From NCBI GenBank assembly GCA_030587525.1, contig JAUQYW010000137.1:1-9123 (forward strand): a stretch of DNA of 9,123 nt, read 5' to 3'. Position numbers and translations under genes: made by a program. This DNA comes from Candidatus Sigynarchaeota archaeon (GTDB lineage Archaea; Asgardarchaeota; Lokiarchaeia; Sigynarchaeales; Sigynarchaeaceae). This document shows positions 1-5,451 of this stretch, piece by piece (the stretch's first letter is position 1; each line of letters starts with the position of its first letter). The notes under the pieces are model-generated. The model saw nothing but the letters and a program-made list of their open reading frames with translations, had not been told where the DNA came from and ran no database searches.

Positions 1-430
1 CCTCTCGTTCAGAAATTCCGTGGTGCTTCGTGGTTTATATAATCTCTTGTCGTTGTTCTCCACATGGACGGGGCGATTACCTGGTGCTTCGATCGCAGCA
101 CGCGCACGTCTATCGCCACGAACGGAGGTGAGCCGTGAGCGCCGGCGCGGGCTGGAAAGTCCCGCGTCGCCACGAACGCATCGAACCTGCGGCACGTCAT
201 GCCGGGTACCGGGGCATGGACATCATGCACCCGCCGCGCGCGGCCCTTTCACGCGCTTGGCGGTACCCCGCTGAATGACGACGTGTCGCGACATCCCTGA
301 TGCTACATGCTGAAAGGGCGGGTCCCCGTTTCGACCCACGGAAGCCCCGATAAGTCTCCGGGGCTGCTAATCTGGGCATCCTGGGCAAATGTCCAAGATT
401 GTCTGGGTTTGAAGAAACGGTCTTGCTACC
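1..430. other. Gene-free GC-rich stretch
   Basis: I see no convincing gene in this interval. Short open frames exist on both strands, but their predicted proteins are rich in Arg, Ala and Pro and match no family I recognise, as expected of random GC-rich sequence. The 12-mer tcgccacgaacg occurs at 113-124 and 167-178, and ggtgcttcg at 22-30 and 83-91. The sequence shifts from GC-rich to AT-richer near 400, just before the end of the PIN toxin gene. A structured RNA is possible but not demonstrated. Confidence 0.5.
343..365. other. GC-rich hairpin
   Basis: The arm agccccg (343-349) pairs perfectly with cggggct (359-365) across a nine-base loop. It lies about 70 bases beyond the stop of the PIN toxin gene on the minus strand. 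Neither side carries a clear T run, so it is not a typical terminator. It may be part of a structured transcript or chance in GC-rich DNA. Confidence 0.4.
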
Positions 431-431
431 A

Positions 432-938
432 CTATTTACCTTCTGGTAGCTGCTCGATGATTTTTTGTATCTCCTTCCATCCCAACATATCGTTGCTTGG
501 CAGAAGCGATTCCTTTTTCAAGAGAGCTTTCAGATCCCCGTCCTCGGTTAAGAACGATCCCTTCAATGTAATTGCCGTTGCGGCAATGAAACAATCCAAC
601 ACGTCTGGATGCCCCGCGTTCCTGATGGCAGCAGCAGCTTCTGCACACTCGTGATTCGATATTGGGTCGAAGAGATTTACCACTTTCGACGTGACGACCG
701 TTGGTAGTGCAACGGAATAACGGTCTAAAACAGACTTGTCTTGCTTGCGTTTGAATTCCTTGTTGAGCTTGTAATATACCTCGACCAAGCAAGATGTCGG
801 CAGAATGAGCCGGAACCCAGGTATGCCCTTCTTCCACAAATGAATCAACAATGGACTATATCCCTTGGACAGATCAACATCGATACCAAACAAAGGAAGC
901 ACGAACGTCGTGTCCAGGATCAACGGCCTGGTGGTCAA
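432..938 (-). CDS. vapC: PIN-domain toxin (VapC-type)
   Basis: Predicted PIN-domain ribonuclease of 168 residues and toxin half of a type II TA pair; family members cleave RNA with a metal-binding acidic cluster. That cluster is visible: D9 in LILDTTF, E53 in CLVEVYY, D112/D115 in PDVLDCFIAATA, and D133/D135 in LTEDGDL. All expected acidic positions are present, so the enzyme may be active. The start is a TTG whose bases overlap the TGA of the upstream AbrB-type antitoxin (TTGA, four shared bases), indicating translational coupling. The protein is longer than the usual 125-145 residues, with extra sequence between the first Asp and the Glu. The stop is TAG. RNA target unknown. Confidence 0.85.
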   Translation of the reverse strand: MTTRPLILDTTFVLPLFGIDVDLSKGYSPLLIHLWKKGIPGFRLILPTSCLVEVYYKLNKEFKRKQDKSVLDRYSVALPTVVTSKVVNLFDPISNHECAEAAAAIRNAGHPDVLDCFIAATAITLKGSFLTEDGDLKALLKKESLLPSNDMLGWKEIQKIIEQLPEGK

Positions 939-1180
939 TCCACCTCTGCCTCCTGGAGGGAGCTTGCCTCGTCGAGTTCACTCTCGATCTCCTTTGGTGT
1001 TCCTTTGGCAATGCGTGGTAATTCGAGCAATTCATCAATCGTGAGTATTTTCGTGATAATTAACTTGTTTGGAGACGCCTCAACGAGGATGTGATCCCCC
1101 GGCTCGATTCTTGACACATCACGCAAAGGTTTCTTCGGGAGAATTTCCCCCTTTTTTCCAACAAATAGTTCATCAATCAT
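935..1180 (-). CDS. vapB: AbrB-family antitoxin (VapB-type)
   Basis: 81-residue protein with an N-terminal SpoVT/AbrB swapped-hairpin DNA-binding domain at about residues 1-45. Visible signatures are KKGEILPKKPLRD followed by IEPGDHILVEA, the typical order of this fold. The acidic C-terminal half (LPRIAKGTPKEIESELDEA) is the part expected to wrap around and inhibit the PIN toxin encoded immediately downstream. The two genes overlap by four bases and form an operon. Antitoxins of this type usually repress their own promoter as a complex with the toxin; here a palindromic A/T box lies about 25 bases before the ATG. The next upstream gene points the other way and is a fragment. Confidence 0.82.
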   Translation of the reverse strand: MIDELFVGKKGEILPKKPLRDVSRIEPGDHILVEASPNKLIITKILTIDELLELPRIAKGTPKEIESELDEASSLQEAEVD

Positions 1181-1199
1181 ACTTTTTCATTGATGTCCG

Positions 1200-1211
1200 A
1201 AATTTAAATTT
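1200..1211 (-). promoter_or_regulatory. TATA-like box of the AbrB/PIN operon
   Basis: The 12-base perfect palindrome aaatttaaattt is centred about 25 bases before the ATG at 1180. That is the spacing expected of an archaeal TATA box for a transcript beginning at the start codon. No strong Shine-Dalgarno sequence precedes the ATG, which fits leaderless initiation. Being palindromic, the site could serve either direction. Confidence 0.5.
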
Positions 1212-1221
1212 TTTTCGCTGA

Positions 1222-1425
1222 CATTATATTCTACCCGATGAAATTTCCTTCAGCATCAAGCCCGTCTGGTATAATCCATCGAAGTATCGGACTGTGCATT
1301 TAAGCGGTCTGTTTCTAATCGTGTCAAAAGAGCATTCGATTCTCGTATTTCAAGGATCAAATGTGGAGATTGCCCGTGAATTAAAAAAGATCGGTGAAGA
1401 GTTCTTGCAGGAAACGAACCGCTAG
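1222..1425 (+). pseudogene. C-terminal fragment of an unknown gene
   Basis: An open frame of 67 codons runs from just after a TGA (1219-1221) to a TAG at 1423-1425. It has the composition of a real protein: a beta-rich first part (ILPDEISFSIKPVWYN, then VHLSGLFLIVSKEHSILVFQG) and an amphipathic helix (EIARELKKIGEEFLQE) at the end. No good start codon opens the frame; GTG at 1294 or 1321 would give about 43 or 34 residues. I do not recognise the family. The open frame begins next to the promoter of the AbrB/PIN operon, so the 5' part may have been lost when that module arrived. It converges on the DUF433 gene. A short functional gene cannot be excluded. Confidence 0.45.
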
Positions 1426-1442
1426 TGCTGCCGATTTATTAA

Positions 1443-1643
1443 CTATATAGCTCGGTTTTCCATCACGGCTTGGGTTATCTTAACGAGGGCATCACGGGTC
1501 AAGGAAGGATACTGGTCTAATATATACTCGATCGAATACTTCAACCCGATCAATTCGTAGATCAAGTCGACCGGGACACGTGTCCCCTTAACGACGGGTT
1601 TTCCGCCGAGAATGTTCGGGTTTGATTCGATTATGCTAGACAT
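1443..1643 (-). CDS. DUF433 family antitoxin
   Basis: 66-residue DUF433 protein. The signature is nearly complete: ESNPNILGGKPVVKGTRVPV followed by a helix-turn-helix-like part (IYELIGLKYSIEYILDQYPSL) and ALVKITQAVMEN. DUF433 proteins are small DNA-binding proteins usually paired with a DUF5615 (Mut7-C/PIN-like) toxin encoded directly downstream. I chose ATG at 1643 because the family signature starts right after it; the frame stays open upstream to 1793 but that part overlaps vapC and does not look like DUF433. No DUF5615 gene follows: the next sequence is the converging fragment at 1222-1425. It therefore appears orphaned, or acts with the PIN toxin upstream, 65 bases away. Confidence 0.8.
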   Translation of the reverse strand: MSSIIESNPNILGGKPVVKGTRVPVDLIYELIGLKYSIEYILDQYPSLTRDALVKITQAVMENRAI

Positions 1644-1708
1644 GATGATCTGGATGACAATGAAATCGATTTCTAATACATGTTTCTCAAGTCCTACATG
1701 ATGCTGCA

Positions 1709-2098
1709 TTACCAATTGATAATGGTTAAGCGAGGGATGCATTGGAAGTGTTCCACGTTTCGGGTCACAATCGATATTCCAGCTTGGCGACAAATCCCTC
1801 CAATGAAAACATCCCGCATTTCGATTTTCTGCCCCAAATTTTGCAACTCCGCATAAACATCGCTACATTCCTCGATATCTTTTCCAGATAAATCTAATAC
1901 GGTGAGACGGGAAACCAATTCATGTACTTTTAAGAGATTGGCATCTTTTTTCTGAGAAATCTTGGCTCCAATTAGCAATTCAAATTTATTTATAACCGTT
2001 GTTGCCAATCCATTGGATTCATTTGCCTGGATAAAAGCTAACGCATCAGGCTTCTTTCGGAGAAAGGCTATCAGGATATCACTATCAAGGCAGAGCAT
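1709..2098 (-). CDS. vapC: PIN-domain toxin VapC
   Basis: 129-residue VapC-type ribonuclease toxin. The start at 2098 is set by a strong Shine-Dalgarno sequence (GAGGAGGT) seven bases upstream, and by the protein opening directly with the first PIN strand, MLCLDSDILIAFL. Active-site residues: D5 (with D7), E40 in NKFELLIGA, D96 in EMRDVFIGGI, and the usual TRN-x-EHF signature at 112-118. Length and motif order are typical. It lies 23 bases downstream of a DUF217-type VapB gene with which it forms a TA operon. The family acts on tRNA or rRNA; the specific target cannot be read from sequence. The cluster continues with DUF433 downstream on the same strand. Confidence 0.9.
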   Translation of the reverse strand: MLCLDSDILIAFLRKKPDALAFIQANESNGLATTVINKFELLIGAKISQKKDANLLKVHELVSRLTVLDLSGKDIEECSDVYAELQNLGQKIEMRDVFIGGICRQAGISIVTRNVEHFQCIPRLTIINW

Positions 2099-2105
2099 CA
2101 CCTGG

Positions 2106-2113
2106 ACCTCCTC
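2106..2113 (-). promoter_or_regulatory. Strong Shine-Dalgarno of vapC
   Basis: Read on the minus strand this is GAGGAGGT, seven bases before the ATG at 2098. It decides that start over the TTG at 2125 in the same frame, and shows that the toxin has its own efficient ribosome site inside the vapBC transcript. Confidence 0.75.
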
Positions 2114-2121
2114 AAGGAAAA

Positions 2122-2352
2122 TCAATCTTCAGGTGGGAGGGTGACGTGCCATCCTTTCCACGCATCTTGAATTCCTGCGAGGATTTGATCCCACTCTGCT
2201 TCTTCGCCTTCCCACGTCCCGTAGAGATCAAGAATTGATGATTTTTCCCCGAAGTGTTTGATAATCACTTCTGAGAAGCTTTCACCCGATTTCTTTTTCT
2301 GCTTTAACAAGAGATACGCTTCCTCTGTAATCGTGATCGTTTTTGTAACCAT
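2122..2352 (-). CDS. vapB: VapB antitoxin, DUF217 family
   Basis: 76-residue antitoxin of the archaeal-type VapB (DUF217) family. The N-terminus MVTKTITITEEAYLLLKQKK is the ribbon-helix-helix-like DNA-binding start typical of the family, followed by GESFSEVIIKHFGEKSS. The acidic and Trp-containing C-terminus (WEGEEAEWDQILAGIQDAW) is the expected toxin-binding part. ATG at 2352 is chosen because the family begins there; the frame runs on upstream to 2478, but that upstream part is the remnant of another gene (a ParE-type toxin). The VapC partner starts 23 bases downstream. Autorepression is likely, and a palindrome sits just before the start. Confidence 0.87.
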   Translation of the reverse strand: MVTKTITITEEAYLLLKQKKKSGESFSEVIIKHFGEKSSILDLYGTWEGEEAEWDQILAGIQDAWKGWHVTLPPED

Positions 2353-2363
2353 GGTTTGTTTAT

Positions 2364-2371
2364 GTGTACAC
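2364..2371. promoter_or_regulatory. Palindrome, possible VapB operator
   Basis: GTGTACAC is a perfect eight-base palindrome lying 12 bases before the vapB start codon. It is embedded in ATGT-n8-ACAT (2362-2377), which extends the symmetry. An A/T-rich stretch that could hold the TATA box (AACATAAATG on the minus strand) lies just upstream. Position and symmetry fit an autoregulatory operator, but this is inference. Confidence 0.35.
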
Positions 2372-2391
2372 GTACATTTATGTTTATTCAT

Positions 2392-2478
2392 AATCTTGAC
2401 ATTCTCAAATCTTGAACGAGGTAAATCTTGCTGGATATAACGTACAATATCGACCAGGTTCTCCCGCGCAGATTTCAT
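2392..2478 (-). pseudogene. ParE/RelE-type toxin, truncated
   Basis: About 29 residues resemble the first helices of a ParE/RelE-superfamily toxin: MKSARENLVDIVRYIQQDLP corresponds to the usual W-[ST]-x-x-A-x-x-D/N-L-x-x-I-x-x-Y-I pattern. The short first beta strand normally ahead of the SAR segment (with its conserved Trp) is missing, and everything after RFENVKI is gone; intact toxins have about 90-100 residues. The frame then runs into the vapB promoter and vapB itself. The start still overlaps the stop of the upstream antitoxin as ATGA, so the original operon arrangement is preserved although the toxin must be dead. Confidence 0.65.
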
Positions 2479-2669
2479 TCATCTGACTTGAGCCATTTAT
2501 CCAAAGCCGCTTTCGCTTCTTCATGAGTATAATAATTGCCTGTCTCGGAATCCTTGATTCCCTTTAAAATCTTTTGCCAGACGATGATGGCCTCGATGAT
2601 ATCCTCGAAATCGACATCTTCGGGTAAGTCCTTAATCAGCATGAGCACTTCATCCTTGATATTTGACAT
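2475..2669 (-). CDS. RelB/Phd-like antitoxin, toxin partner broken
   Basis: 64-residue small helical protein of the antitoxin type that accompanies ParE/RelE toxins. The layout is typical: an N-terminal helix with LIKDLPEDVDFEDIIEAI, a central IVWQKILKGIKDSETGNYY segment, and the C-terminal THEEAKAALDKWL that contacts the toxin in this family (compare the common PHEEVK-xx-xxKWL pattern). ATG at 2669 is preferred to the TTG at 2684. It reads as intact while its toxin, overlapping by ATGA, is a stub. It may be a relic or an orphan antitoxin still able to neutralise related toxins elsewhere. A TATA-like stretch lies about 32 bases upstream. Confidence 0.7.
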   Translation of the reverse strand: MSNIKDEVLMLIKDLPEDVDFEDIIEAIIVWQKILKGIKDSETGNYYTHEEAKAALDKWLKSDE

Positions 2670-2694
2670 GGGTGCGAGATGCAAGCGTGAGGCC

Positions 2695-2708
2695 GATATA
2701 CATTTATC
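2695..2708. promoter_or_regulatory. TATA-like stretch in a divergent gap
   Basis: gatatacatttatc lies between the minus-strand antitoxin (start 2669) and the plus-strand membrane protein (start 2753). Read on the minus strand it is GATAAATGTATATC, about 32 bases ahead of the antitoxin ATG. On the plus strand it is 50 bases ahead of the membrane gene. It could drive either or both; no experiment supports this. Confidence 0.3.
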
Positions 2709-2752
2709 CGCGATGATACCATGTTTACAAGCCTACAACCCGGTGCGACGAG

Positions 2753-3529
2753 ATGGCGACGACTAACGACACGAAGGAGGCACCTCTGACCCCGCAACAT
2801 AAAAAGATGTTCACGTTAGCATGGATCCTCACGTTCTTGTACGCGTGGATCCCATCGTTGACTTCCCTTTCCCCTCCCTTCGGCTTCTCGTTGGTCTCAC
2901 GGAGCTCGGGCCTCTACATCTTGGCGATAGCAGCGTTCGTGGCGATGTCGGTCGCCTTCTTCAAGATCGACCCCGCGCGGTTCCCCTCCCTGGTGATGCT
3001 CGTGTATGTGTTGAACTACGCCCTCGGTGCGGTCATCATTTCCCCCGTCGTGTCCGTCCTCGGCTGGTTGGGGACGATGGCGCTGCTCGTGGTCGTTTCG
3101 GTGCAATCCACGATCCTCGTCACCGCTTGGGCCAGGCCGGAGGCGGTCGTGGAACCCGAGCGCCACGTGAAGCACTGGCTCATCGTGCTCCTCGTTGAAG
3201 GGGCGGGCCTCGGCAGCGCTGCTTTTTTCATCGATGCAGGAACCGGCTCAGGATCGACGTATTTCGTACACGCTAATCCGGCGCTAGCCTGGTTGCTGTA
3301 TACGGTCGTCGGCATCGTGGTCGCGGTCTGGTGGGGTGGTTCGATACTGCGCACGGCGGCCCGGATCGATCGATGCGCCGCGACCGGGCGTTGGGGTCGT
3401 TGGGCGCGTGGCTTGCAGGTCGTCGCCCGGTCCTGCTTGAAAACCTTCATCGTGGTGCTGGAACTTGTCAATTTCGACGACGGCCCCGAGAGCACAATCG
3501 CGCTGGTGGACGCCATCGATGACGAGTGA
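2753..3529 (+). CDS. Multi-pass membrane protein, unknown function
   Basis: 258 residues with no family I recognise. About six hydrophobic segments are visible: roughly 19-40 (FTLAWILTFLYAWIP), 52-71, 78-98, 101-125 (LGWLGTMALLVVVSV), 142-162 and 177-200 (LLYTVVGIVVAVWWGG). A seventh weaker one lies near 225-240. There is no cleavable signal peptide. The loop at 128-138 (RPEAVVEPERHVK) and the basic loop at 200-222 (RTAARIDRCAATGRWGRW) suggest cytoplasmic sides; the C-terminus is acidic (NFDDGPES). The gene is clearly richer in G+C than the TA cluster and the next gene, with strong G/C at third codon positions, which suggests a different history. The only upstream gene points away, so it is probably transcribed alone. 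Confidence 0.7.
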   Translation: MATTNDTKEAPLTPQHKKMFTLAWILTFLYAWIPSLTSLSPPFGFSLVSRSSGLYILAIAAFVAMSVAFFKIDPARFPSLVMLVYVLNYALGAVIISPVVSVLGWLGTMALLVVVSVQSTILVTAWARPEAVVEPERHVKHWLIVLLVEGAGLGSAAFFIDAGTGSGSTYFVHANPALAWLLYTVVGIVVAVWWGGSILRTAARIDRCAATGRWGRWARGLQVVARSCLKTFIVVLELVNFDDGPESTIALVDAIDDE

Positions 3530-3757
3530 CACGTGGCCAGGAAGAGCGCACGGGCACGAGCAGTCATTCGGTAATGGCATAATGAAACATCCGTGGGTTA
3601 ATGACGTCGTTCTGCAGGCAGCATTCCGGAGTGGCTGCGATCTTATACTCCATGATCTTAAAAATCGCGGAAGGGCATGAAATGAACATCGGCAATGATT
3701 TTGAACGATACCTAAGGAAAGATACCCAGGGATGCCCAGGGATGGTGTATGGACCAT
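3530..3757. other. Short gap with gene debris
   Basis: No convincing gene. Two overlapping short plus-strand frames (3582-3680, 32 residues; 3601-3759, 52 residues ending FERYLRKDTQGCPGMVYG) have some protein-like stretches, but neither has a good ribosome site or a recognisable family. They may be frameshifted remains of one former gene. Confidence 0.3.
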
Positions 3758-3763
3758 GAGGTG
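3758..3763 (+). promoter_or_regulatory. Shine-Dalgarno of the small membrane gene
   Basis: GAGGTG ends seven bases before the ATG at 3771, a good spacing, and supports that start. Confidence 0.55.
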
Positions 3764-3770
3764 CCAATAA

Positions 3771-4055
3771 ATGCTAAGAAATGATAATTATACGTTTGGT
3801 ATCAGTGCTATTATCTGTGGAGGTATTATTATCGTTTCAGATTTAATACAATCGAATTCTTGTATTGCACCGGGGGAGGGCCTTTTACTCATATCATTTC
3901 TAATTGGTATTTACTTGAGCATAAAGGGAATTAGAAATGACAAATCAAGCAAGGTGGCTATCGTGGGATTGATATTCCTCTTAATGGGATTCATTTTTAT
4001 GGTAGAATCCATTTCTTATCGTACTGGAACAATAGGTTCATGTCCATTCTTATAA
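3771..4055 (+). CDS. Small membrane protein, unknown function
   Basis: 94 residues with three hydrophobic segments: about 9-25 (GISAIICGGIIIVSDLI), 36-54 (GEGLLLISFLIGIYLSI) and 62-79 (KVAIVGLIFLLMGFIFMV). Short charged loops (KGIRNDKSSK) separate the second and third. The N-terminus is short and the tail contains one Cys near the end. The gene is AT-rich, unlike the GC-rich membrane gene before it, and has its own Shine-Dalgarno sequence. I do not recognise a family; the layout resembles many small archaeal membrane proteins. No partner gene is evident: the sequence downstream is degraded. Confidence 0.65.
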   Translation: MLRNDNYTFGISAIICGGIIIVSDLIQSNSCIAPGEGLLLISFLIGIYLSIKGIRNDKSSKVAIVGLIFLLMGFIFMVESISYRTGTIGSCPFL

Positions 4056-4132
4056 CCTCAAGAATGAATGGATGAAATTCGCCACGGCCATCGAAGCGGA
4101 CACCATACTCACCAGACTCGCACTAGCGCTAA

Positions 4133-4315
4133 CATTTCTCACATGTATTCCCGGGTACACAAATCAATCATCAAGCAATCGCCGCGCCGCAATTATTGCA
4201 GAACTTGACGGATGCTGGCGATTGCGACCCGCACTTCTGGCATATCCGCACGGTTCGCCAATACTGCAAGCACGGTGGAACCGAGAAAGCAGCTCGCCAT
4301 CAACATGTTCCATGA
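4133..4315 (+). pseudogene. Possible decayed transposase fragment
   Basis: A 60-codon open frame without a start codon follows a TAA (4130-4132) and ends at TGA 4313-4315. Its second half is strikingly protein-like: DCDPHFWHIRTVRQYCKHGG followed by TEKAARHQHVP. The pattern of a hydrophobic helix, then Gly-Gly-Thr-Glu-Lys-Ala-Ala-Arg-His, resembles the first helix-turn-helix of many transposases. A shifted frame after it ends MFHEFALHRE. There is no catalytic domain or inverted repeat nearby. The frame at 4072-4344 is an alternative reading, with a plausible start but less plausible C-terminal half. Assignment to a transposase is tentative. Confidence 0.3.
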
Positions 4316-4370
4316 ATTTGCACTTCATCGCGAATGAAGCCTGAAAGGAGATTTGGCCAATCGATATACC

Positions 4371-4377
4371 TTTAAAA
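4371..4377 (+). promoter_or_regulatory. TATA-like box of the DUF2281/protease operon
   Basis: TTTAAAA preceded by CC lies about 46 bases before the ATG at 4420. A transcript starting about 26 bases downstream, near 4400, would have a 20-base leader that contains the Shine-Dalgarno sequence at 4407-4412. Confidence 0.45.
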
Positions 4378-4406
4378 TCCAAGTTGTATTGATCAAATAG
4401 AAACAT

Positions 4407-4412
4407 GGAGGG
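4407..4412 (+). promoter_or_regulatory. Shine-Dalgarno deciding the start at 4420
   Basis: GGAGGG ends seven bases before ATG 4420. The in-frame ATG at 4405 would overlap this site and is therefore unlikely to be the true start. Confidence 0.65.
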
Positions 4413-4419
4413 ACATTCC

Positions 4420-4764
4420 ATGGACAGCATTGAAAAAAAAATCTCGCGATTGCCACCCGAACTTCAACGTGAGATAGGTGACTTCATCGAGTTCCTTCTT
4501 CAAAAGGAAGAACGATCTGCGCAACTATCGACATCGAAGGAAAAGGCCCAGAAATTTCCTCAACCTTTGCTGGATGAAGATAGATTGACCCGGCTTTTTC
4601 CTGGCCAAAATATAGCTATCTGCGATGGAAATATCATCGCTGCAGATCCATCCTTGAAAAATCTCCACGCCATGATAAAGGAAAAGGTGCCGGCTGGAAA
4701 AACGTGTCACGTCCGATACATTGATGCAGGGGTCTCGTTCTATGGACTTGATCTTCAAGCTTAA
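4420..4764 (+). CDS. DUF2281/DUF5678-like small protein
   Basis: 114 residues in two parts. Residues 1-32 (SIEKKISRLPPELQREIGDF, then IEFLLQKEE) match the DUF2281 pattern, a short antitoxin-like helical motif. Residues about 56-110 resemble DUF5678: LFPGQNIAICDGNIIAADPS, then LKNLHAMIKEKVPAGKTCHV and a strand ending in YIDAG. The linker is charged and Pro-containing. The start is fixed by a strong Shine-Dalgarno sequence. The retropepsin-like protease gene begins within its last 23 bases, so the pair is probably translationally coupled. I infer that this protein regulates, guides or is cut by the protease; no biochemistry supports a particular role. The domain assignments are from memory of the family patterns. 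Confidence 0.7.
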   Translation: MDSIEKKISRLPPELQREIGDFIEFLLQKEERSAQLSTSKEKAQKFPQPLLDEDRLTRLFPGQNIAICDGNIIAADPSLKNLHAMIKEKVPAGKTCHVRYIDAGVSFYGLDLQA

Positions 4765-5212
4765 ACGGGTCCATCCCCAACCGGAATTCAAAGGAGCTGG
4801 TTTTCCCCGTGATTTTGGCCTCTTTTCAAGATTCGAAATTCCGATTAAATTTCAAGGACAAGATGGCTGGCAAAGTGTCTCCTATGGATTTATACTTGAT
4901 ACCGGGGCTTATATCTCATATGCCCCGCAATCACTTCTCGACATTCTCGGACTTGAGCAATCCTTCGGAGGACTAGTTCATGGAATTCTCCAAGAGAACA
5001 AGATCAAGGTGAAAATAGCTCGAATCAGTTTTAAAATTATAGACGACCAAGAACGAGAATCTAAACCGATGAATAGCTGGTTTGCTTTTTATCCTTTCGA
5101 TTCAGGACCCCGGTTATTAGGAATGAAGGAGTGGAACCATCGAGGATCGAATGCGTGCTGTTCAACAAGGATACATCGGATGCGAACGGCGCCCCAAGCA
5201 TCGTCATCTTGA
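4742..5212 (+). CDS. Retropepsin-like aspartic protease, altered 3' end
   Basis: 156 residues. The catalytic loop of clan AA aspartic proteases is clear: YGFILDTGAYISYAP with D53-T54-G55-A56, then a flap-like LVHGILQENKIKVKIARISF, and the second conserved element GPRLLGMKE at 122-130. Such single-lobe enzymes act as dimers. The ATG at 4742 gives a protein starting MDLIFKLKR; ATG 4724 in frame is an alternative. After LLGMKE the sequence (NHRGSNACCSTRIHRMRTA) is unlike the expected final beta strands. In the -1 frame from 5131 a protein-like sequence begins and stays open to a TAA at 5269-5271, so the 3' end looks frameshifted or overwritten. The catalytic Asp remains, but folding and activity are doubtful. 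Confidence 0.65.
   Translation: MDLIFKLKRVHPQPEFKGAGFPRDFGLFSRFEIPIKFQGQDGWQSVSYGFILDTGAYISYAPQSLLDILGLEQSFGGLVHGILQENKIKVKIARISFKIIDDQERESKPMNSWFAFYPFDSGPRLLGMKEWNHRGSNACCSTRIHRMRTAPQASSS
5131..5166 (+). repeat. 36-bp coding-like repeat, copy 1
   Basis: This segment matches 5833-5868 at 34 of 36 positions. Both differences fall at third codon positions when read in the frame giving VEPSRIECVLFN, so it was probably coding in that frame. It starts at the point where the protease stops resembling its family. In this copy the frame continues as KDTSDANGAPSIVILTES and on to TAA 5269-5271. Confidence 0.7.
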
Positions 5213-5226
5213 CCGAAAGTTATGGT

Positions 5227-5451
5227 TTAATCTTCAAGACGCTCAGCGAGGATCGCCAGCACGGCCTGTAATTCCTTGCTGATTTCAAGTCCCGCGCTCG
5301 CTAATCCTGCAAGAACATCAGGATCCTTTTCAGCCATCTCCAGCCGGTGGATTGCATTGAGCACGTGCTGTAGCCCCGATGCGAGATCGAGCACGGCCAC
5401 TTCGGAACGGCCACGCAAGGCATCTATTGTCTTGTTAGATAAGGTCATCAC
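5227..5451 (-). CDS. Small helical protein, unknown
   Basis: 73-74 residues, unknown family. The sequence is helical and amphipathic: VAVLDLASGLQHVLNAIHRL, a turn with KDPDVLAGL, then a second helix ISKELQAVLAILAERLED. No membrane segment, signal peptide or metal site is visible. The start is GTG 5451 or the adjacent ATG 5448. It overlaps the end of the small gene at 5435-5641 by about 17 bases on the same strand, so the two form an operon with coupled translation. Its 3' end overlaps the displaced protease-tail frame on the opposite strand. The arrangement of two short charged or helical proteins resembles a TA pair, but neither matches a family I know. Confidence 0.6.
   Translation of the reverse strand: MMTLSNKTIDALRGRSEVAVLDLASGLQHVLNAIHRLEMAEKDPDVLAGLASAGLEISKELQAVLAILAERLED

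Noticed and set aside
154..162. GGAAAGTCC resembling a conserved element of RNase P RNA
   Set aside because: The flanking bases do not match the usual GAGGAAAGUCC context, and I could not find the other conserved elements or pairing.
189..212. tRNA-like TTCGA motif on the minus strand
   Set aside because: Flanking bases cannot form a T stem or acceptor stem.
2821..3757. Several long frames overlapping the GC-rich membrane protein
   Set aside because: They are shadows on both strands; only the 2753-3529 frame gives regular membrane segments.
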